Below are positions 29,056-39,058 of a stretch of 64,000 bases of DNA, piece after piece. The DNA lies in NCBI RefSeq assembly GCF_004123675.1, contig NZ_CP035417.1:3153501-3217500 (forward strand), given 5' to 3'. The translations under genes were made by a program, and so were the position numbers. Origin of the DNA: Leisingera sp. NJS204. Its GTDB lineage: Bacteria > Pseudomonadota > Alphaproteobacteria > Rhodobacterales > Rhodobacteraceae. A model generated the notes under the pieces. It saw only the letters and a list, made by a program, of their open reading frames with translations, was not told the origin of the DNA and did not search any database. Position 1 is the first letter of the stretch; the number at the start of each line of letters is the position of its first letter.

Positions 29056-29156
29056 CTTTTTGTTTGCAAGGGGGGAAAAGTTTCCTATAGGAGACGAAAC
29101 GTCGTATACGGAAGCATACGTGACGGTCCTGAACCGCATTTCGGAGGAGAATCCAC

Positions 29157-30539
29157 ATGAGCGCATATGATCTGATTGTGATCGGGGCCGGTCCGGGCGG
29201 TTATGTCGCAGCAATCCGAGCCGCACAACTGGGCCTTAAGGTCGCCTGCGTCGAAGGCCGCGGATCGCTGGGCGGCACCTGCCTCAATGTTGGCTGCATC
29301 CCCTCCAAAGCGCTGCTGACCTCCTCCGGTAAGTATGCCGAACTGTCCCATCTGGCCGCGCATGGCATTGCCGTTGAGGGCGCCAGCCTGGATCTGGGCG
29401 CGCTGATGGCGCGCAAGGACAAGATTGTCGGCGACCTGACCAAGGGCATCGCCTTTCTGTTCAAGAAGAACGGTGTCGACCATATCGAAGGCTGGGCCAG
29501 CATTCCGGCCCCAGGCCAGGTGCAGGTCGGCGAAGCGACTTACGCCGCAAAGAACATCCTGATTGCCACTGGTTCGGAACCCAGCCCCCTCCCCGGCGTG
29601 GATATCGACGAGGTGGACGTGCTGAGCAGCACCGGTGCGCTGGCGCTTGAAGCCGCGCCAGAGCACCTGGTGGTGATTGGCGCCGGCGTGATCGGGCTTG
29701 AACTCGGTCAGGTCTGGTCACGTCTCGGATCCAAGGTGACGGTTGTGGAATACCTTGACCGAATCCTGCCCGGCATCGACGGCGAGATCGCCAAGCTGTC
29801 CCAGCGGGCGCTGTCCAAGCGCGGGCTGAAGTTCCAGCTGGGCCGCGCGCTGAAATCCATTGCGAAGGGTGAGACCGGCCTGACGCTGACCCTGGACCGT
29901 GTCGGCAAGGACAAGGAAGAGCAGATCGAGGCCGACAAGGTGCTGATCGCCATCGGCCGCCGCCCGGTGACCCGCGGTCTGGGTCTTGAAAACCTCGGTG
30001 TCTCGATCAACGCCCGCGGCTTTATCGAGGTGGATGAAACGTTCCAGACCTCAGTGCCCGGCATCTTTGCCATCGGCGACTGCGTGCCCGGCCCGATGCT
30101 GGCCCACAAGGCTGAGGAAGACGGTGTTGCCTGTGTCGAACTATTGGCCGGCGAGCACGGCCATGTGGATTACAACACCGTCCCCGGCGTTGTGTACACC
30201 GACCCCGAAGTTGCCTCGGTCGGTCTGACCGAAGAAGCGCTGAAAGAGGCCGGTGTCGAATACATCACTGGCAAGTTTGCCTTTATGGCCAACTCCCGCG
30301 CGCGTTCCACCGGCGATACCGACGGCGCCGTCAAAGTTCTGGCAACGCCCGGGGGCAAGATCCTTGGCGCCCATATCTGCGGCGCGCATGGCGGTGATTT
30401 AATTGCCGAATTGGTGCTTGCGATGACAAAAGATGCTACTATCGAGGAGGTTGCACGGACTTGCCATGCGCATCCTGCGATGGGTGAGGCGGTGAAAGAA
30501 GCCTGCCTTGACGCACTTGGCCGTGCCATCCACGCCTGA
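29157..30539 (+). CDS. lpdA: Dihydrolipoyl dehydrogenase (L-protein)
   Basis: A 460-residue FAD/NAD enzyme that re-oxidises dihydrolipoyl groups, here most likely on GcvH. FAD motif VIGAGPGGYVAAIRAAQLG is at the N-terminus, the redox disulfide is in GGTCLNVGCIPSKALL, the NAD motif is VIGAGVIGLELG and the C-terminal catalytic His-Glu is in HAHPAMGEAV. The length is normal. GGAGGAG lies 8 bases before the ATG. The downstream lipA and gcv genes suggest this copy serves the glycine cleavage system rather than the 2-oxoacid dehydrogenases. Confidence 0.95.
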   Translation: MSAYDLIVIGAGPGGYVAAIRAAQLGLKVACVEGRGSLGGTCLNVGCIPSKALLTSSGKYAELSHLAAHGIAVEGASLDLGALMARKDKIVGDLTKGIAFLFKKNGVDHIEGWASIPAPGQVQVGEATYAAKNILIATGSEPSPLPGVDIDEVDVLSSTGALALEAAPEHLVVIGAGVIGLELGQVWSRLGSKVTVVEYLDRILPGIDGEIAKLSQRALSKRGLKFQLGRALKSIAKGETGLTLTLDRVGKDKEEQIEADKVLIAIGRRPVTRGLGLENLGVSINARGFIEVDETFQTSVPGIFAIGDCVPGPMLAHKAEEDGVACVELLAGEHGHVDYNTVPGVVYTDPEVASVGLTEEALKEAGVEYITGKFAFMANSRARSTGDTDGAVKVLATPGGKILGAHICGAHGGDLIAELVLAMTKDATIEEVARTCHAHPAMGEAVKEACLDALGRAIHA

Positions 30540-30557
30540 CCTGGAGGGATATGCGAG

Positions 30558-31502
30558 ATGACGATCCAGCTAAGACCCCGCCACCCGGAAAAGGCCCATA
30601 AGACCGACAGCGCTATCCCGCGAAAGCCCCAGTGGATCCGCAAGAAAAAGATCGAAAGCGCCGAGTATTACGAGACCCGCAAACTGATGCGGGAGCATGA
30701 GCTGGCCACTGTCTGCGAAGAGGCCGCCTGCCCCAATATCGGCGAGTGCTGGTCCAAGCGTCACGCCACCATGATGATCATGGGCGAGGTCTGCACCCGC
30801 GGCTGTTCCTTTTGCAATGTGACCACCGGCAGGCCGGACACACTGGACGCGTTTGAGCCGGGCCGGGTGGCGACTGCGGTCAAAAAGCTGGGCCTGCGCC
30901 ATGTGGTGATCACCTCCGTTGACCGGGATGATCTGGAGGACGGCGGTGCCGGGCACATCGCCCAGACCATCCGTGCCACCCGCCATCAGAACCCCGGCAC
31001 TACAATCGAGGTGCTGACCCCGGATTTCCTGGGCAAGGGCGACGCAGCGGAGGCCGTGTTCGAAGCCGCCCCGGATGTATTCAATCACAACCTGGAAACC
31101 GTGCCACGGCTGTACCCGCGTGTGCGTCCCGGTGCGCGCTATTACACCTCGCTGCGGCTGCTGGACGACGCCAAACGCGCCAACCCGCAGCTGTTCACCA
31201 AGTCGGGCATCATGGTCGGCCTTGGCGAGACCCTGGAGGATGTGCGCCAGGTGATGGACGACCTGCGCGCGGCACAGGTCGATTTCCTGACCGTGGGCCA
31301 GTACCTGCAGCCCACCGCCAAACACCACCCGATCGACCGGTTCTGGTCGCCGGAAGAATTCGCGCAGCTGGAACAGATTGCCCGGTCCAAGGGCTTTCTT
31401 CACGTGTCGGCCACGCCGCTGACCCGTTCATCGTTCCACGCGGATGAAGATTTTGCCGCCCTGAAAGAGGCCCGTCAGATGGCCTTGGCAAAGGGTATTT
31501 AA
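30558..31502 (+). CDS. lipA: Lipoyl synthase
   Basis: A 314-residue radical-SAM enzyme that inserts two sulfurs into octanoyl groups on carrier proteins such as GcvH. The auxiliary cluster motif [12 protein letters not shown] and the radical-SAM motif CTRGCSFC are both present, as is the C-terminal RSSFHADE. It starts 18 nt after lpdA with GGAGGG as ribosome binding site, so the two are one operon. Placing lipA next to the gcv genes gives local supply of the cofactor for GcvH. Confidence 0.95.
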   Translation: MTIQLRPRHPEKAHKTDSAIPRKPQWIRKKKIESAEYYETRKLMREHELATVCEEAACPNIGECWSKRHATMMIMGEVCTRGCSFCNVTTGRPDTLDAFEPGRVATAVKKLGLRHVVITSVDRDDLEDGGAGHIAQTIRATRHQNPGTTIEVLTPDFLGKGDAAEAVFEAAPDVFNHNLETVPRLYPRVRPGARYYTSLRLLDDAKRANPQLFTKSGIMVGLGETLEDVRQVMDDLRAAQVDFLTVGQYLQPTAKHHPIDRFWSPEEFAQLEQIARSKGFLHVSATPLTRSSFHADEDFAALKEARQMALAKGI

Positions 31503-31527
31503 CTAAAACGCAATCGGGAGGAGACCC

Positions 31528-32943
31528 ATGGAAGCGTTAAACTCAGTAGTCGGCTGGCTAAATGGTGTTGTGTGGGGCGTACCCATGCTCGTCATGATAC
31601 TCGGCGTCGGCTTTTTCCTGCAGGTAGGCCTGAAGTTCATGCCAATCCTGAAAATCGGCACCGGCTTCAGCCTGCTGTTCAAAGGCCGTGAAGGCCAAGG
31701 CGAAGGCCAGATCAGCCCGTTCAACGCGCTGATGACCTCACTGTCGGCCACCATCGGTACCGGCAACATCGCCGGTGTTGCCACCGCGGTGTTCCTGGGC
31801 GGCCCCGGCGCGCTTTTCTGGATGTGGATGACCGCTCTGGTCGGCATGGCCACCAAATACGCCGAAGCTGTCTGCGCGGTGAAATACCGTGAAAAAGACG
31901 AGCTGGGCAATTTCGTCGGCGGCCCGATGTACTACATCAAAAACGGCCTCGGCGCGAAATGGGCCTGGCTGGGCGTTGCGTTCGCATTGTTCGGCGGTGT
32001 GGCTGCTTTCGGCATCGGCAACGGTGTGCAGGCCAATGGTGTGGCCCAGGTTCTGGAAACGAACTTTGGTGTGAACACCTCGGTCACCGGCGTGATCCTG
32101 ATGGTTCTGACCGCAGCCGTTATCCTGGGCGGCATCACCCGCATCGGTGCGGTTGCCGGCAAACTGGTTCCGTTCATGGCGATTGCATACATCATTGCAG
32201 GCCTGTTGGTTCTGCTGCTGAATGCTGGTGCAATCGGCAATGCGATCAGCCAAGTCTTTACCTATGCCTTTACACCCTGGGCCGCAAAAGGTGGCGCAGC
32301 AGGTGCGGCTGTCTGGCTGGCGATCCGCTTTGGCGTGGCTCGCGGCGTTTTCTCGAACGAAGCGGGCCTCGGCTCGGCTCCGATCGCCCACGCGGCGGCT
32401 GAGACCAAAGGTCCAGTTAACCAGGGCCTGATCGCGATGCTGGGAACCTTCATCGACACCATCATCGTGTGCTCGATCACCGGTTTGGCGATTATCGCTT
32501 CTGGCGCTCTCGACGCATCTGTGGCTGATTTCCTGGCCAACGGTGAAACTGAAGGGTTCAAGGCCATTTCCGGTGCGGCACTGACCTCGCTGGCATTCGA
32601 AACCACCTTGCCCGGCATCGGCGGCTCACTGATTGCAGTCGCCCTGTCGATTTTTGCCTTCACCACCATTCTGGGCTGGTCCTTCTACGGCGAGAAATGC
32701 ATCGAATTCCTGCTGGGTGTGAAGTCGCTGATCCCCTACCGTGTCCTGTGGATCGTCATGATCTACTTCGGCGCAACTGCTGATCTAGGCTTCATCTGGC
32801 TGCTGGCGGATACGCTGAACGCCATGATGGCCATTCCTAACCTGATCGCCCTGGCCCTGCTGAGCCCGATCGTCTTCAAACTGACGAAAGAGTTCTTTGC
32901 CACCGGCGGCAAGTCGGAAGAAGCCGGCACAGCCGCCAAGTAA
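31528..32943 (+). CDS. Alanine/glycine:cation symporter (AGCS family)
   Basis: A 471-residue inner-membrane transporter with about 11 hydrophobic helices. Family signatures seen: SATIGTGNIAGVATAVFLGG and FLGGPGALFWMWMTALVGMA near the N-terminus, and RGVFSNEAGLGSAPIAHAAA in the middle. AGCS proteins import alanine or glycine with Na+ or H+. Its place between lipA and gcvT suggests glycine as the relevant substrate. It is 25 nt from lipA and has GGGAGGAG before the ATG. Confidence 0.92.
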   Translation: MEALNSVVGWLNGVVWGVPMLVMILGVGFFLQVGLKFMPILKIGTGFSLLFKGREGQGEGQISPFNALMTSLSATIGTGNIAGVATAVFLGGPGALFWMWMTALVGMATKYAEAVCAVKYREKDELGNFVGGPMYYIKNGLGAKWAWLGVAFALFGGVAAFGIGNGVQANGVAQVLETNFGVNTSVTGVILMVLTAAVILGGITRIGAVAGKLVPFMAIAYIIAGLLVLLLNAGAIGNAISQVFTYAFTPWAAKGGAAGAAVWLAIRFGVARGVFSNEAGLGSAPIAHAAAETKGPVNQGLIAMLGTFIDTIIVCSITGLAIIASGALDASVADFLANGETEGFKAISGAALTSLAFETTLPGIGGSLIAVALSIFAFTTILGWSFYGEKCIEFLLGVKSLIPYRVLWIVMIYFGATADLGFIWLLADTLNAMMAIPNLIALALLSPIVFKLTKEFFATGGKSEEAGTAAK

Positions 32944-32954
32944 CCGACCTCTTT

Positions 32955-32975
32955 GGGGGGCTGTAACGGCCCCCC
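32955..32975 (+). terminator. Hairpin after AGCS symporter
   Basis: GGGGGGC (32955-32961) pairs with GCCCCCC (32969-32975) around a 7-nt loop, 12 bases after the stop. There is no U-run, so partial attenuation between the symporter and the downstream genes is more likely than complete termination. Confidence 0.5.
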
Positions 32976-33014
32976 AGCCCCTTGCACTCATTTTACCACC
33001 TGAGGTGATGACAG

Positions 33015-33428
33015 ATGGCCACGAAAATCCTGCTGACACTTGATCACAACGATGACCGGTCCTGGAAAAAGGCGCTTCCGCTTGCTTTGGAGCAGGCCAA
33101 GTTCTACGGCGCGGAGCTGCACGCTGTTTCGGTCATCCCCGAGATCATTCAACTGCCCAACCTGCCCGCCAACTATGGCGCCGGCGCCAAGGACCATGTG
33201 CGCAAGGCCGTGCAGGCGATCCTGGACAACGACAGCGCTTCCGATGTGCCGGTGCATATCGAAGAAGGCAGCGTTTACCGCGAAATTCTCAAGCTTGCCC
33301 ACAAAGAAGGCTTTGACATGATTGTCATGGCATCGGCCAAGGGCGACTTCCCGAACTATGAAATCGGCCCGAACCTGGCACGTGTCGTGCGCAACGCGCA
33401 TTGCACCGTTCTGGTTGTCCGTGACTGA
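33015..33428 (+). CDS. Universal stress protein (UspA family)
   Basis: A 137-residue single Usp domain. It begins ATKILLTLDHNDD. The C-terminal half has FDMIVMASAKGDFPNYEIGPNLARVVRNAHCTVLVVRD, where the usual nucleotide loop G-x2-G-x9-G(S/T) is not cleanly kept, so ATP binding is uncertain. It sits between the symporter and gcvT on the same strand, so it is probably cotranscribed. Usp genes next to transporters are common, but the function here is unknown. Confidence 0.85.
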   Translation: MATKILLTLDHNDDRSWKKALPLALEQAKFYGAELHAVSVIPEIIQLPNLPANYGAGAKDHVRKAVQAILDNDSASDVPVHIEEGSVYREILKLAHKEGFDMIVMASAKGDFPNYEIGPNLARVVRNAHCTVLVVRD

Positions 33429-33451
33429 TCCCGTTTGAAAGGCTCAAAACT

Positions 33452-34549
33452 ATGACCGACGCACCCAAACGCACCCCGCTGTATGACCTGCACGTCGAGC
33501 TTGGCGGCAAGATCGTCGATTTCGCCGGCTGGGAAATGCCGGTGCAGTATCCCATGGGCATCATGGGCGAGCACAAGCAGTGCCGCGAGAAAGCCGCGCT
33601 GTTTGACGTCTCCCACATGGGCCAGGTGATCCTGCGCGGCGACAATGTGGGCGAGAAGCTGGAAACGCTCTGCCCGCAGGCCTTTGCCACCCTGAAAGAA
33701 GGCAAGGCCCGCTACGGCTTTTTCACCAACGAGGACGGCGGCATCATGGACGATCTGATCGTCTCCAACGCCGGTGACCACTACTTTGTTGTGGTGAACG
33801 CGGCGCTGCGCCACCAGGACATCCCGCATATGCAGGCAAACCTGGACGGCGTCGAAGTCACCGAGATCTTCGACCGCGCGCTGGTTGCCGTCCAAGGCCC
33901 CAAGGCCGAGGACGTTGTGGGCGAATTGTGCCCTGCCGCCCGTGAGCTGAAATTCATGGAAACCGTCCTGGCCGATATCGGCGGTGTAGAATGCCGCATC
34001 TCGCGCCTCGGCTACACCGGCGAGGACGGCTACGAGATTTCGATCCCGGACGCGGACGCCATCCGCGTCTCCAAACTGTTCCTGGCCCATGACGACTGCG
34101 AACCCGCAGGCCTTGGCGCCCGCGACAGCCTGCGCCTTGAGGCCGGTCTGTGCCTCTATGGCAACGACATCGACCAGTCGACCTCCCCGATCGAGGCCTC
34201 GCTGAACTGGGCCATCCAAAAGCGCCGCCGCGAAGAAGGCGGCTTCCCCGGTGCCGCCCGCATCCAGAAAGAACTGGCCGAAGGCACGGCCAAAAAGCTG
34301 GTCGGCATCAAGCCCGAAGGCCGGGCACCGGCCCGCCAAGGCGTGGAAGTCCAGAGCGAAGGCGGCGATACTCTTGGTGCCATCACCTCGGGCAGCTTCG
34401 GCCCCACAGTCGGCGGCCCGGTTGCCATGGGCTATGTTGCGGCAGATCATAGCGCAGCAGGCACCAAGGTGAACCTCATCATCCGCGGCAAGGCACAGCC
34501 GGCTGAAATCACCGCCCTGCCCTTCGTCACACAGAACTACAAACGCTAA
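33452..34549 (+). CDS. gcvT: Glycine cleavage system T-protein (aminomethyltransferase)
   Basis: 365 residues. Transfers the methylene group from aminomethyl-lipoyl GcvH to tetrahydrofolate, releasing ammonia. Start RTPLYDLHVELGGKIVDFAGWEMP is characteristic. The folate site contains VQGPKA and FDVSHMGQV, and Asp of YTGEDGYEIS matches the catalytic position. The C-terminal domain (about 280-365) has GRAPARQG and SGSFGPTVGGPVAMGYV. It is the stand-alone enzyme, in contrast to the GcvT-like halves of the FAD oxidoreductases elsewhere in this window. Confidence 0.95.
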   Translation: MTDAPKRTPLYDLHVELGGKIVDFAGWEMPVQYPMGIMGEHKQCREKAALFDVSHMGQVILRGDNVGEKLETLCPQAFATLKEGKARYGFFTNEDGGIMDDLIVSNAGDHYFVVVNAALRHQDIPHMQANLDGVEVTEIFDRALVAVQGPKAEDVVGELCPAARELKFMETVLADIGGVECRISRLGYTGEDGYEISIPDADAIRVSKLFLAHDDCEPAGLGARDSLRLEAGLCLYGNDIDQSTSPIEASLNWAIQKRRREEGGFPGAARIQKELAEGTAKKLVGIKPEGRAPARQGVEVQSEGGDTLGAITSGSFGPTVGGPVAMGYVAADHSAAGTKVNLIIRGKAQPAEITALPFVTQNYKR

Positions 34550-34570
34550 GACATCATCAGGAGAGTCAAA

Positions 34571-34936
34571 ATGGCCACCTATTATTCCGAAGACCATGAA
34601 TGGATCACCGTTGAAGGCGATGTGGCAACCCTGGGCATCACCCAGCACGCCGCCGATCAGCTGGGCGAAGTTGTCTTTGTCGAGCAGCGCGAAACCGGCG
34701 ACGAGTTCGAAAAAGGCGGCGAAATCGGCGTGATCGAGTCGGTGAAAGCAGCCTCCGAAATCTACGCACCGCTGGACGGTGAAGTGGTCGAGGTGAACGA
34801 AACCCTGGCCGACAACCCCGGCGCCCTGAACGAAAGCCCGGAAGGCGACGCCTGGATTTACAAGATCAAGCTGTCGGACGCGTCCCAGCTGGATGATCTG
34901 ATGGATCTGGACGGCTACAAGGCCCTGATTGGCTGA
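34571..34936 (+). CDS. gcvH: Glycine cleavage system H-protein
   Basis: The 121-residue lipoyl carrier that shuttles the aminomethyl group between GcvP, GcvT and LpdA. The lipoylation Lys is in GVIESVKAASEIYAPLDG. Length and sequence are standard. It starts 21 nt after gcvT with CAGGAGAG as ribosome binding site. Confidence 0.95.
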   Translation: MATYYSEDHEWITVEGDVATLGITQHAADQLGEVVFVEQRETGDEFEKGGEIGVIESVKAASEIYAPLDGEVVEVNETLADNPGALNESPEGDAWIYKIKLSDASQLDDLMDLDGYKALIG

Positions 34937-34944
34937 ACCTGTCT

Positions 34945-35009
34945 GCGGATCCGCTGCCGTTTGCGCGGATCCGCCCCTTCTTCTGGCTGAAAATATCCCC
35001 GCCGGAGGC
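34945..35009. repeat. Twin palindromes and a repeat-like block between gcvH and gcvP
   Basis: GCGGATCCGC occurs twice (34945-34954 and 34965-34974), exactly 20 bp apart centre to centre. GAAAATATCCCCGCCGG follows from 34989, leading into an imperfect hairpin (CCGGAG with CTTCCGG). This could be a dispersed intergenic repeat or a regulatory site in the gcv operon. Confidence 0.4.
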
Positions 35010-35054
35010 TCCCGTGCTTCCGGCCGGACGTGACCCTTTCAAAGGAACGCTGCA

Positions 35055-37913
35055 ATGGCCTTCAAACTTACCGATTACGAAGCCTATGACTTTGCCAACC
35101 GGCGCCACATCGGCCCGTCTCCGCAAGAGATGGCCGACATGCTGCAGGTGATCGGCTTTAAAACCCTGGACGAGCTGATCGACGCCACCGTGCCGCCCGC
35201 CATCCGCCAGAAAGAGGCGCTGGACTGGGGCCCGGCAATGACCGAGCGCGACGCCCTCTTCCACATGAAAGAAGTGGCCTCCAAGAACAAGGTTCTGACC
35301 ACGCTGATCGGTCAGGGCTATTACGGCACCACCACTCCGGCGCCGATCTTGCGCAACATCCTGGAAAACCCGGCCTGGTACACCGCCTATACGCCCTATC
35401 AGCCGGAAATTTCCCAGGGCCGGCTCGAGGCGCTCTTGAACTTCCAGACCATGGTCAGCGACCTGACCGGCCTGGACATCGCCAACGCCTCGCTGCTGGA
35501 CGAAGCAACCGCCGCGGCTGAGGCCATGTCGATGGCGCACCGCGGTTCGCGCTCCAAGGCAAACAACGCCGCCTTCTTCGTCGACAAGAACTGCCACCCG
35601 CAGACCGTCGCCGTGATCCAGACCCGCGCCGAGCCTCTGGGCATCGACGTGGTGGTAGCCGATCCCGACGATCTGGATCCGGGCGCGGTCTTCGGCGCCA
35701 TCTTCCAGTACCCCGGCACCTACGGCCATGTGCGCGACTTCACATCGGAAATCGAAGCCATCCACGCGCACAAGGGCATCGCCGTTGTCGCCGCCGACAT
35801 CCTGTCGCTGGCCCTGCTGAAATCGCCGGGTGAAATGGGTGCTGATATTGCCATCGGCTCGACCCAGCGTTTTGGCGTTCCGATGGGTTATGGCGGCCCT
35901 CACGCAGCCTATATGGCGACCACCGACAAGCTGAAGCGCGCCATGCCCGGCCGCATCATCGGTGTGTCCGTCGATGCGCGCGGCAACAAGGCCTACCGCC
36001 TGGCGCTGCAAACCCGCGAACAGCACATCCGCCGCGAAAAGGCCAACTCGAACGTCTGTACCGCACAGGCGCTGCTGGCTGTTATCGCGTCGATGTATGC
36101 TGTCTACCACGGCCCCGACGGCATCAAGGCGATTGCTCAGTCGGTGCACCGCAAGACCTCGCGCCTGGCCGCCGGTCTGGAGGAGAACGGTTTCAAGGTG
36201 GAACCGGAAGTCTTCTTCGACACCATCACTGTCGACGTTGGCCCGCTGCAGAAAACCGTCATGGAAGCAGCCGTTGCCCGCGGCGTCAACCTGCGCAAAG
36301 TGGGTGAAGACCGCATCGGCATCTCGCTGGACGAACAGACCCGCGCCGGGACCATCGAAGCCGTCTGGGCAGCCTTTGGCATCGACAAGAAAGACGATAG
36401 CGTCGCAAACCGCGCCTACCGTCTGCCCGACTATGCGCTGCGCGAAAGCGAGTATCTGACCCACCCGATCTTCCACAAAAACCGGGCCGAAGCAGAAATC
36501 ACCCGCTACATGCGCCGTCTGGCCGACCGCGACCTGGCGCTGGACCGTGCGATGATCCCGCTCGGCTCCTGCACCATGAAGCTCAATGCGACCATCGAAA
36601 TGATCCCGGTCACCTGGCCGGAATTCGGCAACCTACACCCCTTCTGCCCCGAAGATCAGGCGCAGGGCTACCACCAGATGATCGACGATCTGAACGACAA
36701 ACTGTGCCAGATCACCGGCTATGATGCGATCTCCCAGCAGCCGAACTCCGGTGCGCAGGGCGAATACGCGGGCCTTTTGACCATCCGCAACTACCATGCG
36801 TCGCGCGGCGAAGCGCACCGCAACATCTGCCTGATCCCAACCTCCGCACATGGCACCAACCCGGCGTCGGCGCAGATGGTCGGCTACAAGGTGATCCCTG
36901 TGAAAGCGGACGACAGCGGCAACATCGACGTCGCCGACTTCCGTGCCAAGGCAGAGCAGCACAGTGACAACCTTGCGGCTTGCATGATCACCTACCCGTC
37001 GACCCACGGCGTGTTTGAAGAAACCGTTCAGGACGTCTGCCAGATCACCCATGATCACGGCGGCCAGGTCTATATCGACGGCGCCAACATGAATGCCATG
37101 GTGGGCCTTGCCCAGCCGGGCAAGATCGGCGGCGACGTTTCGCACCTGAACCTGCACAAGACCTTCTGCATTCCGCACGGCGGCGGCGGCCCCGGCATGG
37201 GTCCGATCGGCGTCAAGGCGCATTTGACCGAGCACCTGCCGGGCCACCCGGAATACGGCACCGCAGTTGGTCCGGTTTCGGCGGCTCCGTTCGGCTCGCC
37301 TTCGATCCTGCCGGTCAGCTGGGCCTACTGCCTGCTGATGGGCGGTTCGGGCCTGACCCAGGCGACCAAGGTTGCGATCCTGAACGCCAACTACATCGCA
37401 GCGCGCCTCAAGGATGCCTACAAGATCCTCTACACCTCGGAAACGGGCCGTGTGGCGCATGAATGTATCCTGGACACCCGCCCATTGGCTGATGACGGCA
37501 ATGTCACCGTCGACGACGTTGCCAAACGTCTGGTCGATTCGGGCTTCCACGCCCCGACCATGTCCTGGCCGGTGGCTGGCACGCTGATGGTGGAGCCGAC
37601 CGAATCCGAGCCCAAGGACGAGCTGGACCGCTTCTGCGACGCCATGCTGTCGATCCGCTCGGAGGCGCAGGACATCATCGACGGCAAGATCGATCCTGAA
37701 AACAACCCGCTGAAGCACGCGCCGCACACGGTGCGCGACCTGGTGGGTGAATGGGACCGTCCCTACAGCCGCGAACAGGCCTGCTTCCCTCCGGGCAACC
37801 TTGGCGTCGACAAATACTGGCCGGCTGTGAACCGGGTGGACAACGCCTATGGCGACCGCCACCTGATCTGCACCTGCCCGCCGATGTCGGACTACGAAGA
37901 AAACGAAGCCTGA
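35055..37913 (+). CDS. gcvP: Glycine dehydrogenase (decarboxylating), P-protein
   Basis: 952 residues, the full-length single-chain form. Decarboxylates glycine with PLP and loads the aminomethyl group onto GcvH. The PLP-binding Lys702 is in [17 protein letters not shown], and the glycine-rich loop follows directly. Other signatures: FIGSGYYG-like [43 protein letters not shown], and [10 protein letters not shown]. It is the last gcv gene and is followed by a strong hairpin. Confidence 0.96.
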   Translation: MAFKLTDYEAYDFANRRHIGPSPQEMADMLQVIGFKTLDELIDATVPPAIRQKEALDWGPAMTERDALFHMKEVASKNKVLTTLIGQGYYGTTTPAPILRNILENPAWYTAYTPYQPEISQGRLEALLNFQTMVSDLTGLDIANASLLDEATAAAEAMSMAHRGSRSKANNAAFFVDKNCHPQTVAVIQTRAEPLGIDVVVADPDDLDPGAVFGAIFQYPGTYGHVRDFTSEIEAIHAHKGIAVVAADILSLALLKSPGEMGADIAIGSTQRFGVPMGYGGPHAAYMATTDKLKRAMPGRIIGVSVDARGNKAYRLALQTREQHIRREKANSNVCTAQALLAVIASMYAVYHGPDGIKAIAQSVHRKTSRLAAGLEENGFKVEPEVFFDTITVDVGPLQKTVMEAAVARGVNLRKVGEDRIGISLDEQTRAGTIEAVWAAFGIDKKDDSVANRAYRLPDYALRESEYLTHPIFHKNRAEAEITRYMRRLADRDLALDRAMIPLGSCTMKLNATIEMIPVTWPEFGNLHPFCPEDQAQGYHQMIDDLNDKLCQITGYDAISQQPNSGAQGEYAGLLTIRNYHASRGEAHRNICLIPTSAHGTNPASAQMVGYKVIPVKADDSGNIDVADFRAKAEQHSDNLAACMITYPSTHGVFEETVQDVCQITHDHGGQVYIDGANMNAMVGLAQPGKIGGDVSHLNLHKTFCIPHGGGGPGMGPIGVKAHLTEHLPGHPEYGTAVGPVSAAPFGSPSILPVSWAYCLLMGGSGLTQATKVAILNANYIAARLKDAYKILYTSETGRVAHECILDTRPLADDGNVTVDDVAKRLVDSGFHAPTMSWPVAGTLMVEPTESEPKDELDRFCDAMLSIRSEAQDIIDGKIDPENNPLKHAPHTVRDLVGEWDRPYSREQACFPPGNLGVDKYWPAVNRVDNAYGDRHLICTCPPMSDYEENEA

Positions 37914-37929
37914 TCCTTTCAGGCTCCGC

Positions 37930-37955
37930 GCCCTGCCGGCCCCGCCCGGCAGGGC
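37930..37955 (+). terminator. Hairpin after gcvP
   Basis: GCCCTGCCGG pairs perfectly with CCGGCAGGGC around a 6-nt loop, beginning 16 bases after the gcvP stop. There is no U-run. The AraC-family gene begins about 30 bases later, so some read-through is plausible. Confidence 0.6.
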
Positions 37956-37984
37956 ACCCCCGCATGACCCGCTCAGAGGAGAGA

Positions 37985-38992
37985 ATGATGTCCCGTCTCG
38001 AACCGCTGACCGTGCCAGCTTCCCAGCACTCCGCTGACAGCGCGGCACTCGCCCGCTTCCACGACGTCGAAATCATCCTGCCGCAGGCCGAACCCCCTGC
38101 CGCGGCGCAGATGATTTGCGAAGTTTTCCGCGCCGCCAATGATCTTTTTCCGGACAGCGGCTACCGAACAGCCGTGCGCAACCTCAGCTCGCAAATGCGC
38201 GCCGTGCCCGCGGGTTGGAAACCGCAGACGGTCATTTTCCTGGGTGGTATCTCCAGCCGCTGGCCGCTCAACTCAGGTGAAAAGGCCAGCCTGCAGCGGA
38301 TCTGCCGCCAGGCACAACGCTGCCTGTTTGCCGGCAGCGCCATCTTCCTGCTGGCCGAGTCCGGTCTGCAGGCGGCATTCGAGACTGCGGTGCATTCGAA
38401 TTTCGCCGCCGCCGCAGAGGAAGAGCAGCTGACCTGCGCCCCGGCCGGCACGCTGACCACCGCTGCTGGCCGCATCAACACTGCCGTCAGCAGCTTTGCC
38501 GCCCTGCGCCTGCTGGCCGGTTTCCTGCGCGCCGACCGCGGGCCGTTCATCGCCGATGCGGTCTGCGACTATCTCGGCCTGGCTTTTGGCCCGGCATCGG
38601 AACAATCCAGAATATCGCTGCAACTGCGCCAGACCGCCGGCGGCGACGCGCTGATCGTCAAGATCCTCGACCTGATGCAGCAGAACCTCGAAGAACCGCT
38701 GCTGATCCGCGACATTGCCCAGCAGGCCGGGGTCTCTCCGCGCAAGCTGGAGCGCCGCTTTCAGCAAAAAACCCGCACCAGCCCGCTGGCTGCCTATCGC
38801 AGGCTGCGGATAGAGAAGGCCCGTCAGCTGTTGCTGCACACCACCCTGCCGCTGGCCGAGATCGTCGCCGCCACCGGCTTTGGCTCGCGCAGCAACCTCA
38901 CCGAATGGTTCAAGCGGGAATACAAAACCAGCCCGCTGGCTTTCCGCAAACAATACTACGCAGACAGCCACCCGGCAGGATCCGCCGCCTGA
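37985..38992 (+). CDS. GATase1-like AraC-family regulator (GbdR-like)
   Basis: About 335 residues. The N-terminal ~190 residues are a DJ-1/PfpI-like glutamine-amidotransferase fold (EIILPQAEPPAAAQMICEVFRAAND, then CLFAGSAIFLLAESGL). The C-terminal AraC HTH pair (about 225-320) contains IRDIAQQAGVSPRKLERRFQ and LAEIVAATGFGSRSNLTEWFKREY. GbdR, ArgR and CdhR of Pseudomonas share this architecture and respond to betaine-type compounds or amino acids. The place right after the gcv genes and facing the ABC transporter supports a GbdR-like role, which is inference. Two ATGs (37985, 37988) follow AGAGGAGAG; the second has the better spacing. Confidence 0.82.
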   Translation: MMSRLEPLTVPASQHSADSAALARFHDVEIILPQAEPPAAAQMICEVFRAANDLFPDSGYRTAVRNLSSQMRAVPAGWKPQTVIFLGGISSRWPLNSGEKASLQRICRQAQRCLFAGSAIFLLAESGLQAAFETAVHSNFAAAAEEEQLTCAPAGTLTTAAGRINTAVSSFAALRLLAGFLRADRGPFIADAVCDYLGLAFGPASEQSRISLQLRQTAGGDALIVKILDLMQQNLEEPLLIRDIAQQAGVSPRKLERRFQQKTRTSPLAAYRRLRIEKARQLLLHTTLPLAEIVAATGFGSRSNLTEWFKREYKTSPLAFRKQYYADSHPAGSAA

Positions 38993-39015
38993 GAACAAGC
39001 TGGATCATGCATGTA

Positions 39016-39041
39016 AAAAGGCGGCCCTAAAGCCGCCTTTT
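39016..39041. terminator. Bidirectional intrinsic terminator
   Basis: AAAAGGCGGC (39016-39025) and GCCGCCTTTT (39032-39041) form a perfect stem with A-tract and T-tract ends. It sits between the convergent AraC-family gene and the ABC permease and would stop both. Confidence 0.88.
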
Positions 39042-39058
39042 GTCTGTTTGGGCCAGGT

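Noticed and set aside
33430-33460. Glycine riboswitch before gcvT
   Set aside because: The gap between the usp gene and gcvT is only about 20 bases, too short for a glycine riboswitch.
37751-37984. AraC-family gene starting inside gcvP
   Set aside because: The extension lies in the coding region of gcvP in another frame and has no AraC or GATase features. A Shine-Dalgarno sequence marks the later ATG.
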